Positions 32,068 through 43,500 of a DNA stretch of 64,000 nucleotides are shown piece after piece; the first letter of the stretch is position 1; each line of letters opens with the position of its first letter. Origin of the DNA: Zopfochytrium polystomum (lineage: Eukaryota > Chytridiomycota > Chytridiomycetes > Chytridiales > Chytridiaceae); the NCBI GenBank assembly GCA_025765615.1, contig JAIVFJ010000073.1:186001-250000 (forward strand), written 5' to 3'. The translations under genes and the position numbers were made by a program. The notes below the pieces were generated by a model. That model worked only from the letters and a program-made list of their open reading frames with translations. It was not told where the DNA came from and ran no database searches.

Positions 32068-34722
32068 TCAAAGAAAATCTGAAGCTTTTGGTCTCCTCCT
32101 TGGCCCAACAGGAGACAGTTTATCTCCGCCTCCAGAACCCTCGGTTGCATGCTCCCCCGTTTTTTTCTTTGTAGTGGGCAGCTTTACTGTCGAGCGAGGA
32201 GCAATATCCAGGGATAGACCTTCGTCTTCGCCGGTCGGGAAGTCAAATTTTTTCTTTCTAAACACTGGCTTCATGTTGCCCAAGTTTGCAGGCAACGCCG
32301 GTGCAGATCGCGAAGTTGAAGAGATTAATTGCTATTTCTACCAATTAGTTCATCGATTTGAAGCACAAGCAGGACATACCTCGTCTGCTTTGCTGTCATC
32401 ATCAGAATCCGAATCGGCGAAAATTGCTTTGAAAATGTCCAGCGAGGGTCGCGGTGGCTCATCAAGTTCTTCTTTGGACTGGTGCGGCCCGTTTTCGTCA
32501 TCGTCTGCTTGCGCTGGAGTTGCAGATATCACCGATTTTAGCTCCTCCATAGCCTTCGAGTTGAGCACCTCCTTATCCTCAGCAATCGGCTCGTTCTTCG
32601 AGACACCATAGGGGTTTGGAACATTAAAGCGCTTGCAAAGTAGCTTCGCTGGATGGAAGTCCATGATACGACGCGTCGCTAGCCCGTACTTGATGGGCTC
32701 AACAGTCCGCTCAGTTAGCTTGAAATGATACCGTAAGCCCAGCATTTGTCAGATTGGGTGGCAATCAACCTTGTCGCTTCCGCTCGACGATGATGTAAAT
32801 CTAGCTGCCATTAAATCAGATAGCGGTCGGAATATCTGAGCTGCTTTGGCGAATTCGATCAGTTCCGTTCTCTCCTCTTGCGGGGAAAAATGCTTTACAG
32901 GAATTCGCTGGAGGATAAGGGCCCACTGGTGTCAATTCGATGGACGTACCGGCGGGTGCTTCACATTATCATCATTTTGTCCCGCATGAAACTCCAAATA
33001 CATCCGGTATCGGTTTTGCTTCTCCGGATCGTTTCCAAATGGCATGAATCCCTTCAAGGCTGCCACGGCAACATCCTTGCTAAGCGATGTACTCTCAGGA
33101 CTTTGTTTTTGGCTGCTTTGTTCGAGATATTGGTTGAGTTTCGCTTGGGCTTCTTGGGGTATGAAAGCGAAAACTGAACGTGCCGGCCCCTGAAGGGATT
33201 CTTCTCCTAGTAATTGTCGCCTCTGCTCTGCGTTCAGACGTCTCTCTTCGGGAAAGGGAATGGCAGGCACGGTTGACGTGTTACGATGGAGAGGTGTGAA
33301 GTTCGATGGGGGTTGTGGAGCGTCGAACCTACAATCTTATGAGAACACTTCTGGGGGCCGTGACTCACCGAAATGAAACAAGAAGGGGCCTTTTTGCTGG
33401 GTGGAAAACACCTTTCCCGATCTACTTGCGCAAAATTACTTATACCATCTTCTGTGAAGGAGGAGGATCGGAGGGCGTACCTGCAGCACCTGCCAGTGAG
33501 TTTTTTCGGAGTCGATACATTCTTCGTCGTCCAAAGTTTGATGAAAGGAAGATCGTGAGCGGTCTCCTGCATACACATCGACGTCTTCGTCGTCGTCCAA
33601 GACGCCAGTGCCAAAGCCCCCTAGATTCTTTAAGCTAAATAAAATCTCGATAAACTAACCTCTCATTTTGAGACCAGTCAAAGTCGAAGACTGAGAAATT
33701 TCTACTGCAAACAGTGTTACTTCGATTTCCTTGATGAAACACATTTCTCCTACCCGACATTTCGGCGGCGCCCTCTTCGACTGAGGTGTGCTGGCGAAAG
33801 CCTAGACCGTATACTCCAGTTGTTCCTGTCAAAATGACTGCGGTGATATCCTGAGGCGCAAAAAGATGGTTGGCAGCGTGTACATCCTCTTCGCCCGAAT
33901 CCAGGAGAACTTTTTTCACTCTAGGTCCAACGCCTTGTCCATCTCTCCAGCCCATTTTCCGAAGAAGCTTGACGCCGATTGATCCAGAAGCAGGAACAAT
34001 CAATGCATCTGCAATTTTCCCCGAAAGCCCACCAACAGCTGAGCTACTCTCAGTTAGACAAACTACTTTAGAAGTACGTGGTAACCTTTCAGAGCCCTTG
34101 CTCATTTCATGAAGAGCTGCTTTTCTTCGGGCCAGCTCTTTCTCTGTTCCGCCAAGTAGATCGAAGGTTTCAGTTGCTTTTACCCTTCTCTCATCCTCGA
34201 GATCCTATGGGCAACTTCATCTTCGACTCAGAGAAACACAGTTTGCACTCACAGCAAGGTCGTCCTCATCCATAAAATCTTCAGGTTTTTGCTCGAATTT
34301 TCCTCTCTCCGACCTGGAAGACTTAAACTCCGCCGGTTGCCAGCCTTGGCGTTACACAAATATCGATCACCAAACTGGACGCGAGGAAGCCGAAACCATT
34401 TCACCTACCCTCTTTAGAGCCTACAGTGTTGAAATAACCCGCAGAAAAACCGCCCTTAAAAGCACCGTGCAATCGTTTTCGGCCGCGCTCATCTCTCGCC
34501 TGCCTCTGATCTTTAGCGGATGCAATCAAAACTGTGTCCATTTCTCACCTCCTGCTGATACAAAGGCAGAACGGAATTTCTCTGCTTCGCACTGACGTCT
34601 TTCACATTGACGGGCTGAGCAGTACCGACAGTGACGAATGATTGAGGGTTGTATTCGCCGTCCGATTCATCATCGATCGTCCCTTCCCCCCTTTCGCGTT
34701 GATCGTCCCCTTTTCGTTTCAT
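32068..34722 (-). CDS. GPATCH1: G-patch domain-containing protein 1 homologue
   Basis: Nuclear G-patch protein of late spliceosomes, expected to bind a DEAH helicase. Minus-strand exons 34722-34549, 34505-34409, 34344-34253, 34204-34086, 34043-33754, 33704-33660, 33620-33481, 33396-33369, 33335-32950, 32907-32770, 32718-32380 and 32331-32068 sum to 704 codons (703 residues). Blocks in family order: [30 protein letters not shown], the G-patch [83 protein letters not shown] and [16 protein letters not shown]. It has one 28-nt and one 45-nt exon. The exon 7-8 junction has competing splice options; the model given is the simplest in-phase one. Confidence 0.92.
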
Positions 34723-34814
34723 TTCCCCCTTGCACTGTATTTTCAAATTAGTCGACCTTGTCAGGTTCGAACAAGAAGAAGCCGTCATATCTTCGATTAC
34801 TCAACCCTGCCTAT
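34723..34814. promoter_or_regulatory. 92-bp divergent spacer GPATCH1 / TRM5
   Basis: Start codons on opposite strands are 92 bp apart. A plus-strand open frame runs through part of it (from 34758) into the Trm5 start but has no upstream ATG, so an additional 5' exon of Trm5 cannot be excluded. Confidence 0.6.
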
Positions 34815-36458
34815 ATGGCTGCGACGGCCACGATTATTTCTCCGCCCGCGAATAAGGGACTGCTGGCTTTGAACAAGGAACTATTTCGCCGAACGATCAA
34901 CCTGGTTGCGCTTCGCATTTCAACAGCGTCTTGCCACGCTGCTATGCAGCAACTTCAAGGCTTCATGCTTGACACGCCTCGATTGCGGAGCATCGTGGAC
35001 GATCCGGCGTGTCCTGACAAATCAGCGAAAACTCGCTTCTTACTGTTGAACCCAGCTATAACGGACTCCAGTGCGTTACTCTCCCATGCAGAGTTCATTG
35101 ACCTCTAACGACTCGCAGGACTGGACGCACTGCCCCAAACAGTCCAAGACTTCGCGTTAAGCGTTAAGGCTGAAACAACCACCTACTCCTTGAATCTCGA
35201 CTACGATTACTGGTCTGCCGGTTAGTTGTTAAATATGCGGGATGATTCCACTGAGCGAGCCGCAGAGCAAATTTTGAGGTCGATTCTTCCCGATGAGCTT
35301 GACATTCCTGGGTCTTTCGAACTTGTTGGCCACATTGGTGCGTTCCTGGGATTATGATGCCTTGGCTAATTAGGGACCTCATGGGCAGCCCACTTGAACC
35401 TCAGACCGGAATATCTTCAATTCAAAGAGATAATTGGCAACGTAATACTTGATGTAAGTTCTTCCTACTTTATTCACCTAACTTGTCGCAGAAAAATAAG
35501 TATGTTAAAACGGTGGTGAACAAACTCGACTCTATCGATAACACATTTCGTTTTTTCAAAATGGAAGTCTTGGCTGGAGAGAAAAACTTTCTCACCGAAT
35601 TGGTATTGACGGAAACAAATAATTTAGTTTAACACTTTTGTAGAAAGAAAACAACTGCCGATTTGAATTCGACTTTTCAACTGTTTATTGGAACTCGCGA
35701 CTTCAGCTGGAGCATAACCGCATCATTCAAACTCTGAAGGCAAGCGACCGTGTCTGCGATGTTTTCGCTGGGGTTGGCCCCTTTGCCATTCCCGCCGCGA
35801 AGAATCAAAAATGCCAAGTTTACGCAAACGATTTGAACCCCGCATCGTTCAAATACCTCGACATTAATATTAAAAAAAATAAGGTGAGCATCAGTCAAGA
35901 GCAAGATGGAGTTGAGACTTGTGTTCAGGTGCAATCTCTGGTGAAGCCTTTCAACCAAGATGGTCGTGAATTCATCCGAATGTCTTTACGGGAGCTGAAC
36001 AACTTAGACAGTAAAAGCAATCCGACTTCTCTCGCGGAGACTACAAATTTCAAGTGGTTTTCTCACTACATTATGAATTTACCGGCGACGGCTATCGAGT
36101 TTCTTGGTTTGAAAGCTTCTTTCTGGCGAGCAGTCCTAATCGAAAACAAAAGATGCTTTCCGGGGCCTCTTCCACGATCGACAAAAGGAAATCGACGAAT
36201 CAAAATTACCACTGATACATTGCTACTGCTTTTCGAAAGCGGCTGATTTGGAAGCGGACGTGCGCGAGGTTTGGATTGATGAAAGTTCTTTTAGCGCCTG
36301 ATCAAGTGTGATAGAGAGTTCAGGAAGCGATTGGGTTTACTTTTCAGCCTGGTCAGCTAAAAGTGCACCGAGTTCGAGATGTTGCCCCGAAGAAGGAAAT
36401 GCTGTGTGTGTCATTTTATCTGCCCAAAGAGGTTGCGTTTGAATTGCCAGCCAGGTAA
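34815..36458 (+). CDS. TRM5: tRNA (guanine37-N1)-methyltransferase Trm5
   Basis: SAM-dependent enzyme making m1G37 next to the anticodon, which prevents +1 frameshifting. Exons 34815-35070, 35119-35220, 35260-35337, 35389-35453, 35492-35602, 35644-35883, 35929-36106, 36153-36268 and 36324-36458 sum to 427 codons (426 residues). Blocks: FELVGHIAHLNLRPEYLQFK, SIDNTFRFFKMEVLAGEKNF, FEFDFSTVYWNSRLQLEH, the SAM-binding DVFAGVGPFAIPAAK, VYANDLNPASFKYL, the MNLPATAIEFL motif and PLIHCYCFSK. Start taken at the first ATG in the frame (34815); the family's N-terminal mitochondrial/D1 part is therefore short. All intron phases agree. Confidence 0.95.
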
Positions 36459-36794
36459 CCTTTCCAACCTGCAGCATACGGACGCGCACTAAGCCTCTCA
36501 GACAAAGCAAAAGGCAGGCGGAAAGCGGGAGCGACGTAGAAGAAGGAAAGAGGGCGAGGGTGTGATAAAGTCATCGTGTTGTTTGGCTGTTTTGCTGATG
36601 TTAGTGTGGGGCGTAGCGAAGCATAGATGAAACCGTTCCTTTCGGTACTGTTCATGACGAGGCATAACGCCCAACGGCCGTTATTTACAGCGAGCGGGAG
36701 AACGACCACTCAAACTGCGTGTTGATGGTGCCTGCTGGTGACAGTCGATTTTCTCCCCATTCATCAAGAAAGCAACGAGCATTCGCCTTCGCAC

Positions 36795-36977
<183 letters not shown>

Positions 36978-37683
36978 CAACACAAAGAATGAACATTCAG
37001 AGGGACAATCCTCTGAGGGATTGGTGCCAGAGCACCGATTACTCGCGTGGCTGCAGGCTGATGCGAGGGGAAACGGAAGGGCACTCCCGAGGGCGCAACA
37101 CAACCGCAGAATAAAGAGAGAGAAGAGGGAAACAGGGGTTTTTTATCTCAGGAACCTAATCTCAAAATACAACAGGGGCGGTTAATAGCGACGGGACGGA
37201 CAGGGCGCAACCTAGCGCCCCTCGTCGTGGACGGTGCTGCAGGAGCCCGGAGAGAGAGAAGGGAGTCGACTATGTAGGGGTCGGAAGGTCGCCAGCAGGG
37301 AACTCGCACGCGGAAACACCTGTGATCGTACACGCACCCCACTGGGCTGCGTCAGCACAATCACTCAACCAACAGGCTTTATTGCATCGCACTTGTACTC
37401 ACACATCTCACCCTCACAGCAATAGGACCGAGGCAGGCACTTGTAGATCAAACTCTCAGGTGTCAGGGGCTGCACCAGGCGCAGCCACCAACACCCTCGC
37501 AGGGATGGGAAGGTTGGGGACGACGACGCCGTCGTCACTGCCACCACCACCACTGTCATTGCTGCAGGCATGCACCAGGGATCCTCACTCCAACACAGAG
37601 CCGGCAATGTCACACAGTCGCTGGTGGGGCCAGCTGCATTCCCCACCCACGGCCCCTTAAGAGGAGCCCCACTAAGGGACCAT

Positions 37684-37703
37684 GTACACACCCCGGTGTG
37701 TAC
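37684..37703. repeat. 20-bp near-perfect palindrome
   Basis: Two 9-bp arms (GTACACACC and GGTGTGTAC) around a CC centre. Could be a transposon end or a dyad protein site; no further context. Confidence 0.6.
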
Positions 37704-39393
37704 CATCTCTCACTACCCTCACCTTTGTGAGCTGGATGGATTTGAAGGGACTCTGTATTGGTGCCAAGGACAGAAATCAGATTGAAGAAAAGGAAAAAGC
37801 GAAATGGCCCAAAAACAGAGAGAGAGAGAAAATTGACAAGTCAACCCCCCTGACTTGGAGCATCCACCACAAATGCTCTAAGTCCCCCCAACCCTATGCG
37901 TGTATGTACAAGTGCCGAAAATAAATAATAAATTAGGCAGGCTTGGGGTACAGCCTGTCAGGCACCCCATCCCTAGGCAGTCGGGCCGTCTCCGCTAGTC
38001 ACCGAAAAAGAGAATATGTTGAGAAAACCCTGGTGCAATGGAAACTGTTAAGACAAAAGTAGTAAAAGCAGGCCCAATAATAATAAAGATGGGTTATCCG
38101 CAAATACACTTTGATAACGCCTTGGAAACTAAAGAACCGGGAATAATAATAGGGGTCCCGATCCTTGCGGTTTTATGACAGGTACGCTTGTTTTTGTGAA
38201 TAAAATCCCTAGACTTTATCACTGAGACCTCAGTGTAGTCTCACACAGCAACAACTTCAGCAAACAAGCAGCATACCAGGTCCAGCAGCTGCTCCAAATG
38301 CAACAGCAACACCATCTGCCGCAGCAACCCCAGCAACTGCAGCAGATCCTGTTGGAGTATACGCACATTGGTAGTACTTTATTCAAGATTCTCTGACCCG
38401 TTGGTACTCTTCTGAGGGAATTTCAGCACTGTTCGAGTGCTTGGTAAGGTTCCTGGGATTTCGATCCACAGGCTGGACACACCACATCATTGTGCTTTAC
38501 ACTAGCAATTTGAAAGGAATTAATCGGAGCCATGATCACTTCTTTGCTCACATACTCCATGGAGTTTTAGCCACATCTGCGTGATGCAACAGGGTCATTG
38601 TCTCCCAGCTGGCCGCCTGAACATCTCCCACTTTGCCTCCCAGGCATTTTGACTCAGAGATGCCTTCCAGGCAAACCATTATTGCAACATACTCGTCTCG
38701 AACATACGACACATCAGCGATTGACCCGTGACATCAGCAACACATCAGACACACACTTGCGACATTTGTGTCACCACTTTGACACATCACTTGCCACTGA
38801 TAGCGACACTTGAGTCAGCATAATCCATGCATTTCTGAAAGTCTGTGTTGTCTCTGCCCTAGTGTTGGTGAAGGCCTGCTTGGTGCTTGGGTCCACAAAA
38901 CCCCTGAGTTCATGGAACTAATTGGAAGCCTAAGGCAGAAAAGCATCAGGCCTACGCCACAAAATTACAGATTTTCAGAGGAAAATCAAAGTTGGCAAAA
39001 TTGATGATCCCATCAGCAGCCAACTGTCAAAAGCCAGCTCTCTAAAGGTTTCTGCCACAGTTTATGGGTGAGTAGTTTGTCATATTGGCCATGCTTCAAT
39101 TTTCTCAGACTCTTCTTGTTTAATCACATTTTCATTTTTCTTTCACTTTGTTTTCCTCACTGCAGAGATCTCAATGTCACTCACTGCGTGTCAGACGGTA
39201 CCATCAATCCAATTTCTCTTGATAGTATCACTGGAGTACAAAAGAACATCCTTGCTTTGTGTTGAGATTTGAGCCTAGGAAGCCAGCTTCCCATGTCGAT
39301 GGCGCCTTGTCGCTGCTGCTGATGCGACTTACACTAAGTTGGGTAAGCCAAAAGGCCTAATCTGAATCCAACGAAAAGAGTTAGGTGAAGACA

Positions 39394-39511
39394 GTGTGAT
39401 TCTAGCTTTGCTTTCCTAGGCTTTGCCGGCGAGGACAATGCTACTAGAATCACACTGAATGGGTTCAGAGAAATGTTGAACTGGGGCAGCTCACATTTCT
39501 CTGAACCCATT
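39394..39511. repeat. Adjacent nested inverted repeats
   Basis: A 12-bp inverted pair (39394-39405 with 39444-39455) is followed 2 bp later by a 19-bp perfect inverted pair (39458-39476 with 39493-39511, 16-bp loop). Together they would form two consecutive hairpins. Confidence 0.75.
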
Positions 39512-40348
39512 GAGCTTCCACCCTCTTGCGACGCCACCTTCTCTCGCGATGTTGCCTACTACACTGCAACTTCAACACCTTGCTGCTTTCAGCAAAAGGC
39601 AGGAATGGCGAAGTCATGCTGGACGGCAACCCCAGCAAGCACAACAGGACATTCACCACTCTTTTGTTAGGGCCCGGACCTTTTTGCGATGCATTTGGCA
39701 TCAACCCAGCAAACAGCAGTGTTGGTAAGTTATTTTCTGTTATCAGCACCATGCACAGCGAGGTTACTTGTGAACGTTGATGTGACTTGTGTCAATGCAG
39801 TGGTGTAAGTTGACATTTCGTTGGAGAGTTCTGCTGTAAGTTCCTCCAACCAGTCACCGAAATTCTCTGGTCCCTCCAAGATGCTGAAGGACTTGGCAAC
39901 ATACTTTCAGTAGTCATGTTGTTCTTCTCAGGGCGATTATGTGTGCCAAGTTTCAAAGGATTTCATTGGGTTTTGGGTCTGTTGTGAAGGTGGTGTTTGC
40001 AGTAGATGAAAAGTTGGATTGTAGGCTTGGTGTGTGACAGGTAGGAGGGTGTGTGAGGACAACAGGCTGTTGAGCCTGCGACCTCAAATAAAAATAGTAT
40101 ACCCCGCTTTTTTAACTGATAATTTGCGAGGATTATCAATTTGACTCAACCAACCAATGTTTCACGAAAGTGACGTAACACAGCTGGACCCCATTTCTTA
40201 TTATTTTCATGGGTTATTATTGTCCCTGCAAGCTGAACCACTGAGATTTGGACTGTCTCTTAGCCACAGCCATGTATATTATTCACGTTATTATTACGCA
40301 CTAAGTTGCAGGCCAAATGGCTCAGGCTGCTCTGCACTACTGGTAAGA

Positions 40349-40415
40349 GGTCCTCTAGCTCAGCGGTGTAGGGCGCTCCCTTTGATGGGAAAGGTGCTGT
40401 TCGAGACATGCTGGC
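40349..40415 (+). repeat. tRNA-like sequence: tRNA pseudogene or SINE head
   Basis: A perfect RNA polymerase III A box (TAGCTCAGCGG, 40356-40366) is followed about 30 bp later by a degenerate B box (TGTTCGAGAC, from 40398). The acceptor stem does not close well, so an intact tRNA is unlikely. Confidence 0.45.
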
Positions 40416-41575
40416 AGTCACTGAGTGAATGATGCAGAAATGTTAAGTTCTGCACAATGACTAAGCCTTACTCTCCTCCCTTTTGGAAATGGATTAGGAT
40501 GATGTGCTTCAGTGGGTAGAAGTACAGAGTCCAGGTGTACACAGAGCTAACACAGAGCTGCTGCATAAGCTACCATGATGAAAGGCCTCATGAAAGGGTA
40601 TGAGATCACGGGGTTTTTCTCCTTCTTCATTGATGATTTTACTTAATTTTTCAATTAGTAGTTTATCCTGTTGTTCCTGTTTTTACTGTTTTATCTTTTA
40701 TTTATTTGTTTGTTTGTTGTCTCTGTGTGTGTCTCTTTTCTTTTGTGGCTGTGAGTGACTGTCGTCCTCTTTGCACCAATCAGCTCTCCCCATCTCCTTC
40801 ATCCTTCTTGGCAGCTGATGCCAAGAAATGCTCCATGATTTTCTGAGCTGTCTTCCTTGTTTGATGGCTCAGCCCCATTGTTTGGTGACTCACTCCTCCT
40901 CTCTCTTCTTTGTTGTTTTATTTATTGTTTTGTTCTTTTGTATATGTTTTTGAAAGAATTTGCTATGTTGGCTGATGGATTGGGCTGCTGTTGTGTACAC
41001 TACTGAAGGTGGTGGTGGTGGGAGGTTGATCATTGGCTTCTGTCAGTCTTGTGTTTGTCTTTATGCAAAATTGTTACAAGGACCATCACTTCCAAAATGC
41101 TGCGAGTCATCCTTGAAGAGCAGCATCAGGTCAAAGCTCCTGCACACTGCTCACACCAAAAGACCCAAAACTAACACTCCCCCCTAAGCTGTGGGCAGGA
41201 GCAAAGGCCGGCACAGAGGAAAACCTTAAGCCATGGTCAACTTAAGGAAACCGTACACCGGAGAATCACAAACAGGTATGACTGGCCATCAGATGGCAGA
41301 ACAGAAAGGACAGACCACACTAACAAGAAATGAATCGGGGCACATATTGAACTTCAGAGGTAAAAGAAAGTGAGTCAAAGTAAATGAAAAAGAACAAAGA
41401 AGAAAACAGCTTCACAGATAAGAAAAAATGAATCAGAGGAACGAGAAGAAACAAAGGCCAATGCGACTTGAATGGTATTCACTGAGAATAGCTGAGAGAG
41501 ATTTTGTCATATAGTCTGCAGGCTGTTCTCCTCCAGCAATCCATTCAAGCCGTACTACCTTTGTTCCACAAGTTC

Positions 41576-42467
41576 TCAAATAGAGTGATACTTTACAATG
41601 ATATGCTTTGACCTATTGGTGTAAAGATCATTTGAGCTGAGGTTGAGCACACCACTGTTGTCAGTGTAGATGACAAGAGGAGTTGGAGACGGAAGTTGAA
41701 GTGCTGAGTAGAGTTGGGATAGTGCCTTAAGTTCTCGTCCTGGGTCAGGCACTGCTACATATTCAGCTTCCTGTGGTGACAACATGACAGTGCTGCTCCG
41801 AACAGATGACCAACTAATAGCCGTTCCCCAAATAGAACATAGTAGCCAAGCTGTGATTTCCCATTATTAATCGAGGACCTGAATAAGGATCTTCATGTGT
41901 TGCTTGCTGGGATCCTTGCTGAAGGCACAAAGATATGAGACTGCTGAGGCAAGGTCTGGTGTGTGTTGCAAGGTAGTTGATGCCGTCATGGATTGCCTGG
42001 TACAGTCTGTGATCTGCAGTTACTATATCGATCCTATGTGGCTGAAGATTGAGACTACTGGGAAGGGCAGTTACTGCAGTGCAGTTGCTCATAATGTTTG
42101 CATGGCACTGAAGTAACTCCTTGCTATAGACTTTCTTGTGTAAGAAGATTCCGTCATGTTGATATTCCAGGTGCATATTGAGGGTGATTTTCATTGCTTC
42201 CATTTCACAGAGTTTGTAAAAAGGTTAGGCAAGGCAATGGCAGAAGTGTTTGCCAGAATCGCCAAAAAACAAATATTGTTAACTTAGCTTGTGGTGTGGA
42301 TGATGAGTTAATCTGACAAAGGTGGATGCAGTAGTCCCAGAAGATTGCACTTTCCTGACAACTGTTTGATTCAACTCCAGCAGTCAGTGCGGTGGTAATG
42401 AACTGCTTGAGGCAGATTTGGCACATGAAATATGCTGTTGAGGTATGTGTTCCTGATATCCACTGTG
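41576..42467 (-). pseudogene. Decayed Copia RT/RNase H, family 2
   Basis: Minus-strand remnants of the end of a Ty1/Copia polyprotein: a degenerate INYLATHTRPCLSSLI block (RT/RNase H linker), LGNGY, then QEAEYVAVPDPGRELKALSQ, VIYTDNSGVLNLSSND and RSKHIIVKYHSI, the RNase H motifs in the correct order. Frames are broken and most of gag-pol is absent. Just inside the adjacent LTR the minus strand reads TGGATATCAGG, close to an initiator-tRNA primer-binding site, so that LTR would be the 5' one. Confidence 0.7.
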
Positions 42468-42775
42468 TGTCAGGAACAGGGCAGGACAGGACAAGGCAGA
42501 CAAGGAACTGAGAGGAGTGATGATTGTACTGGAAACAATAATTCACTTGAGGGATGGGACAGGTCCCCCATCCCCCTTTTATACCTTTTGAGAGTCTTCC
42601 TTGTCAAGACTCAAAGAAAGTTCCAGAAAGAGCAATTAGTAATACAATGATACCAATGATACCAATGACAACAAGACAAGTCAGGAAAGCAAAGAAGGTT
42701 CCAGAAGGTTCCACAAGGTTCCATGAAGGAATGTTCTAGAAGGTTCCAGAGGTTTCCAGAGGGTGATTCATAACA
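42468..42775 (-). mobile_element. Family-2 Copia LTR, copy 1 (308 bp)
   Basis: Bounded by TG and CA (plus strand TGTCAGGAAC ... TTCATAACA). It matches the LTR at 63592-63899 at the same length with only about four or five differences that I noticed. The right flank is cysteine-rich Helitron coding sequence, so this element inserted into the Helitron. Confidence 0.9.
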
Positions 42776-43380
42776 CTCCGCGTGTGGGTTCGTCACCAAT
42801 GCAAACCAAGACTTGATTCACTGTCCCCAATTTCCTGGCTGCTCTGTGTGTGGGCAGTTGGACCATGCAAACCAAGATTCGCTTCTTTGTCCCTGCTTCA
42901 CTGGCTGCTTGGTGTGTGGGCAGTTGAACCATCCAAATCAAGGCTCGCTGCTCTGTCCCTGATTTCCTGGCTGCTCTGCGTGCGGACTCACCAATCATAT
43001 TGACCAAACTTCCCCCCTCTGTCCTAACTTTGCTGGCTGCACCTCCTGTGGACACTGCAGTCACCATGGCCCAAACTCTCTTCAATGCCCGAACCACCAG
43101 CCATACCCAAGATGCAGTCGTCGGGATCACCTACACGAGCGCTCAAGGCTTTGCCCTCGACCTTGCCTCACTTGCCTGGGCAATGATGAGCCTACTGACA
43201 TTGCAATAATCCCACCAGTCTGTCAATTCACTTGACTGTCCCTACTGCCTTCTGTGTGATGCCGGTGGTAGCATGGATCACCTTGACCACCAGAGCGAAG
43301 ATTGTCCTGGCCACATCCCCTGCCCTGCCTGCAGCCAAAGAACCCACCAAACGAGGAGGGACCGTTGATGCCCAAAGACA
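42776..43380 (+). pseudogene. Helitron N-terminal zinc-finger array
   Basis: From 42822 the plus strand encodes about five tandem 22-residue units of the form CPxFxGCxxCGxxxHxxQ followed by SLL, for example CPCFTGCLVCGQLNHPNQGS and CPNFAGCTSCGHCSHHGP, then looser Cys/His units and DCPYCLLCDAGG. The third unit contains a TGA, and more stops follow, so it is not translatable as it stands. Position and orientation fit the zinc-finger region upstream of a Helitron Rep domain. The copy starts mid-unit at the LTR boundary, showing that the LTR element interrupted it. Confidence 0.6.
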
Positions 43381-43500
43381 ATTGCTCAGCTTGGGATAGC
43401 AGTGGCTCAGGAGTTTTGTGCTGATCAGGTGAGGTCCATTTTCATTTGCCTTGCAGTATTGGTGATGCCCTCCTGATCACCCACCCCAATTTTTGCATTT

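Larger units (their letters stand above)
36978..41575. other. Gene-poor region without recognisable genes
   Basis: About 4.6 kb. I see no gene with family-level support. There are weak protein-like stretches (for example plus strand 39,588-39,725, which ends in a donor-like GTAAGT) and a Gln/Ala-type codon run at 38,250-38,350, but none can be named. Probably decayed transposon sequence and intergenic DNA; distinct repeats are listed separately. Confidence 0.5.

Noticed and set aside
33412..33500. Alternative GPATCH1 splicing through an in-frame block reading [10 protein letters not shown]
   Set aside because: Needs non-matching phases at both ends; the model with exon 33396-33369 is fully in phase. 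Kept as an uncertainty rather than a feature.
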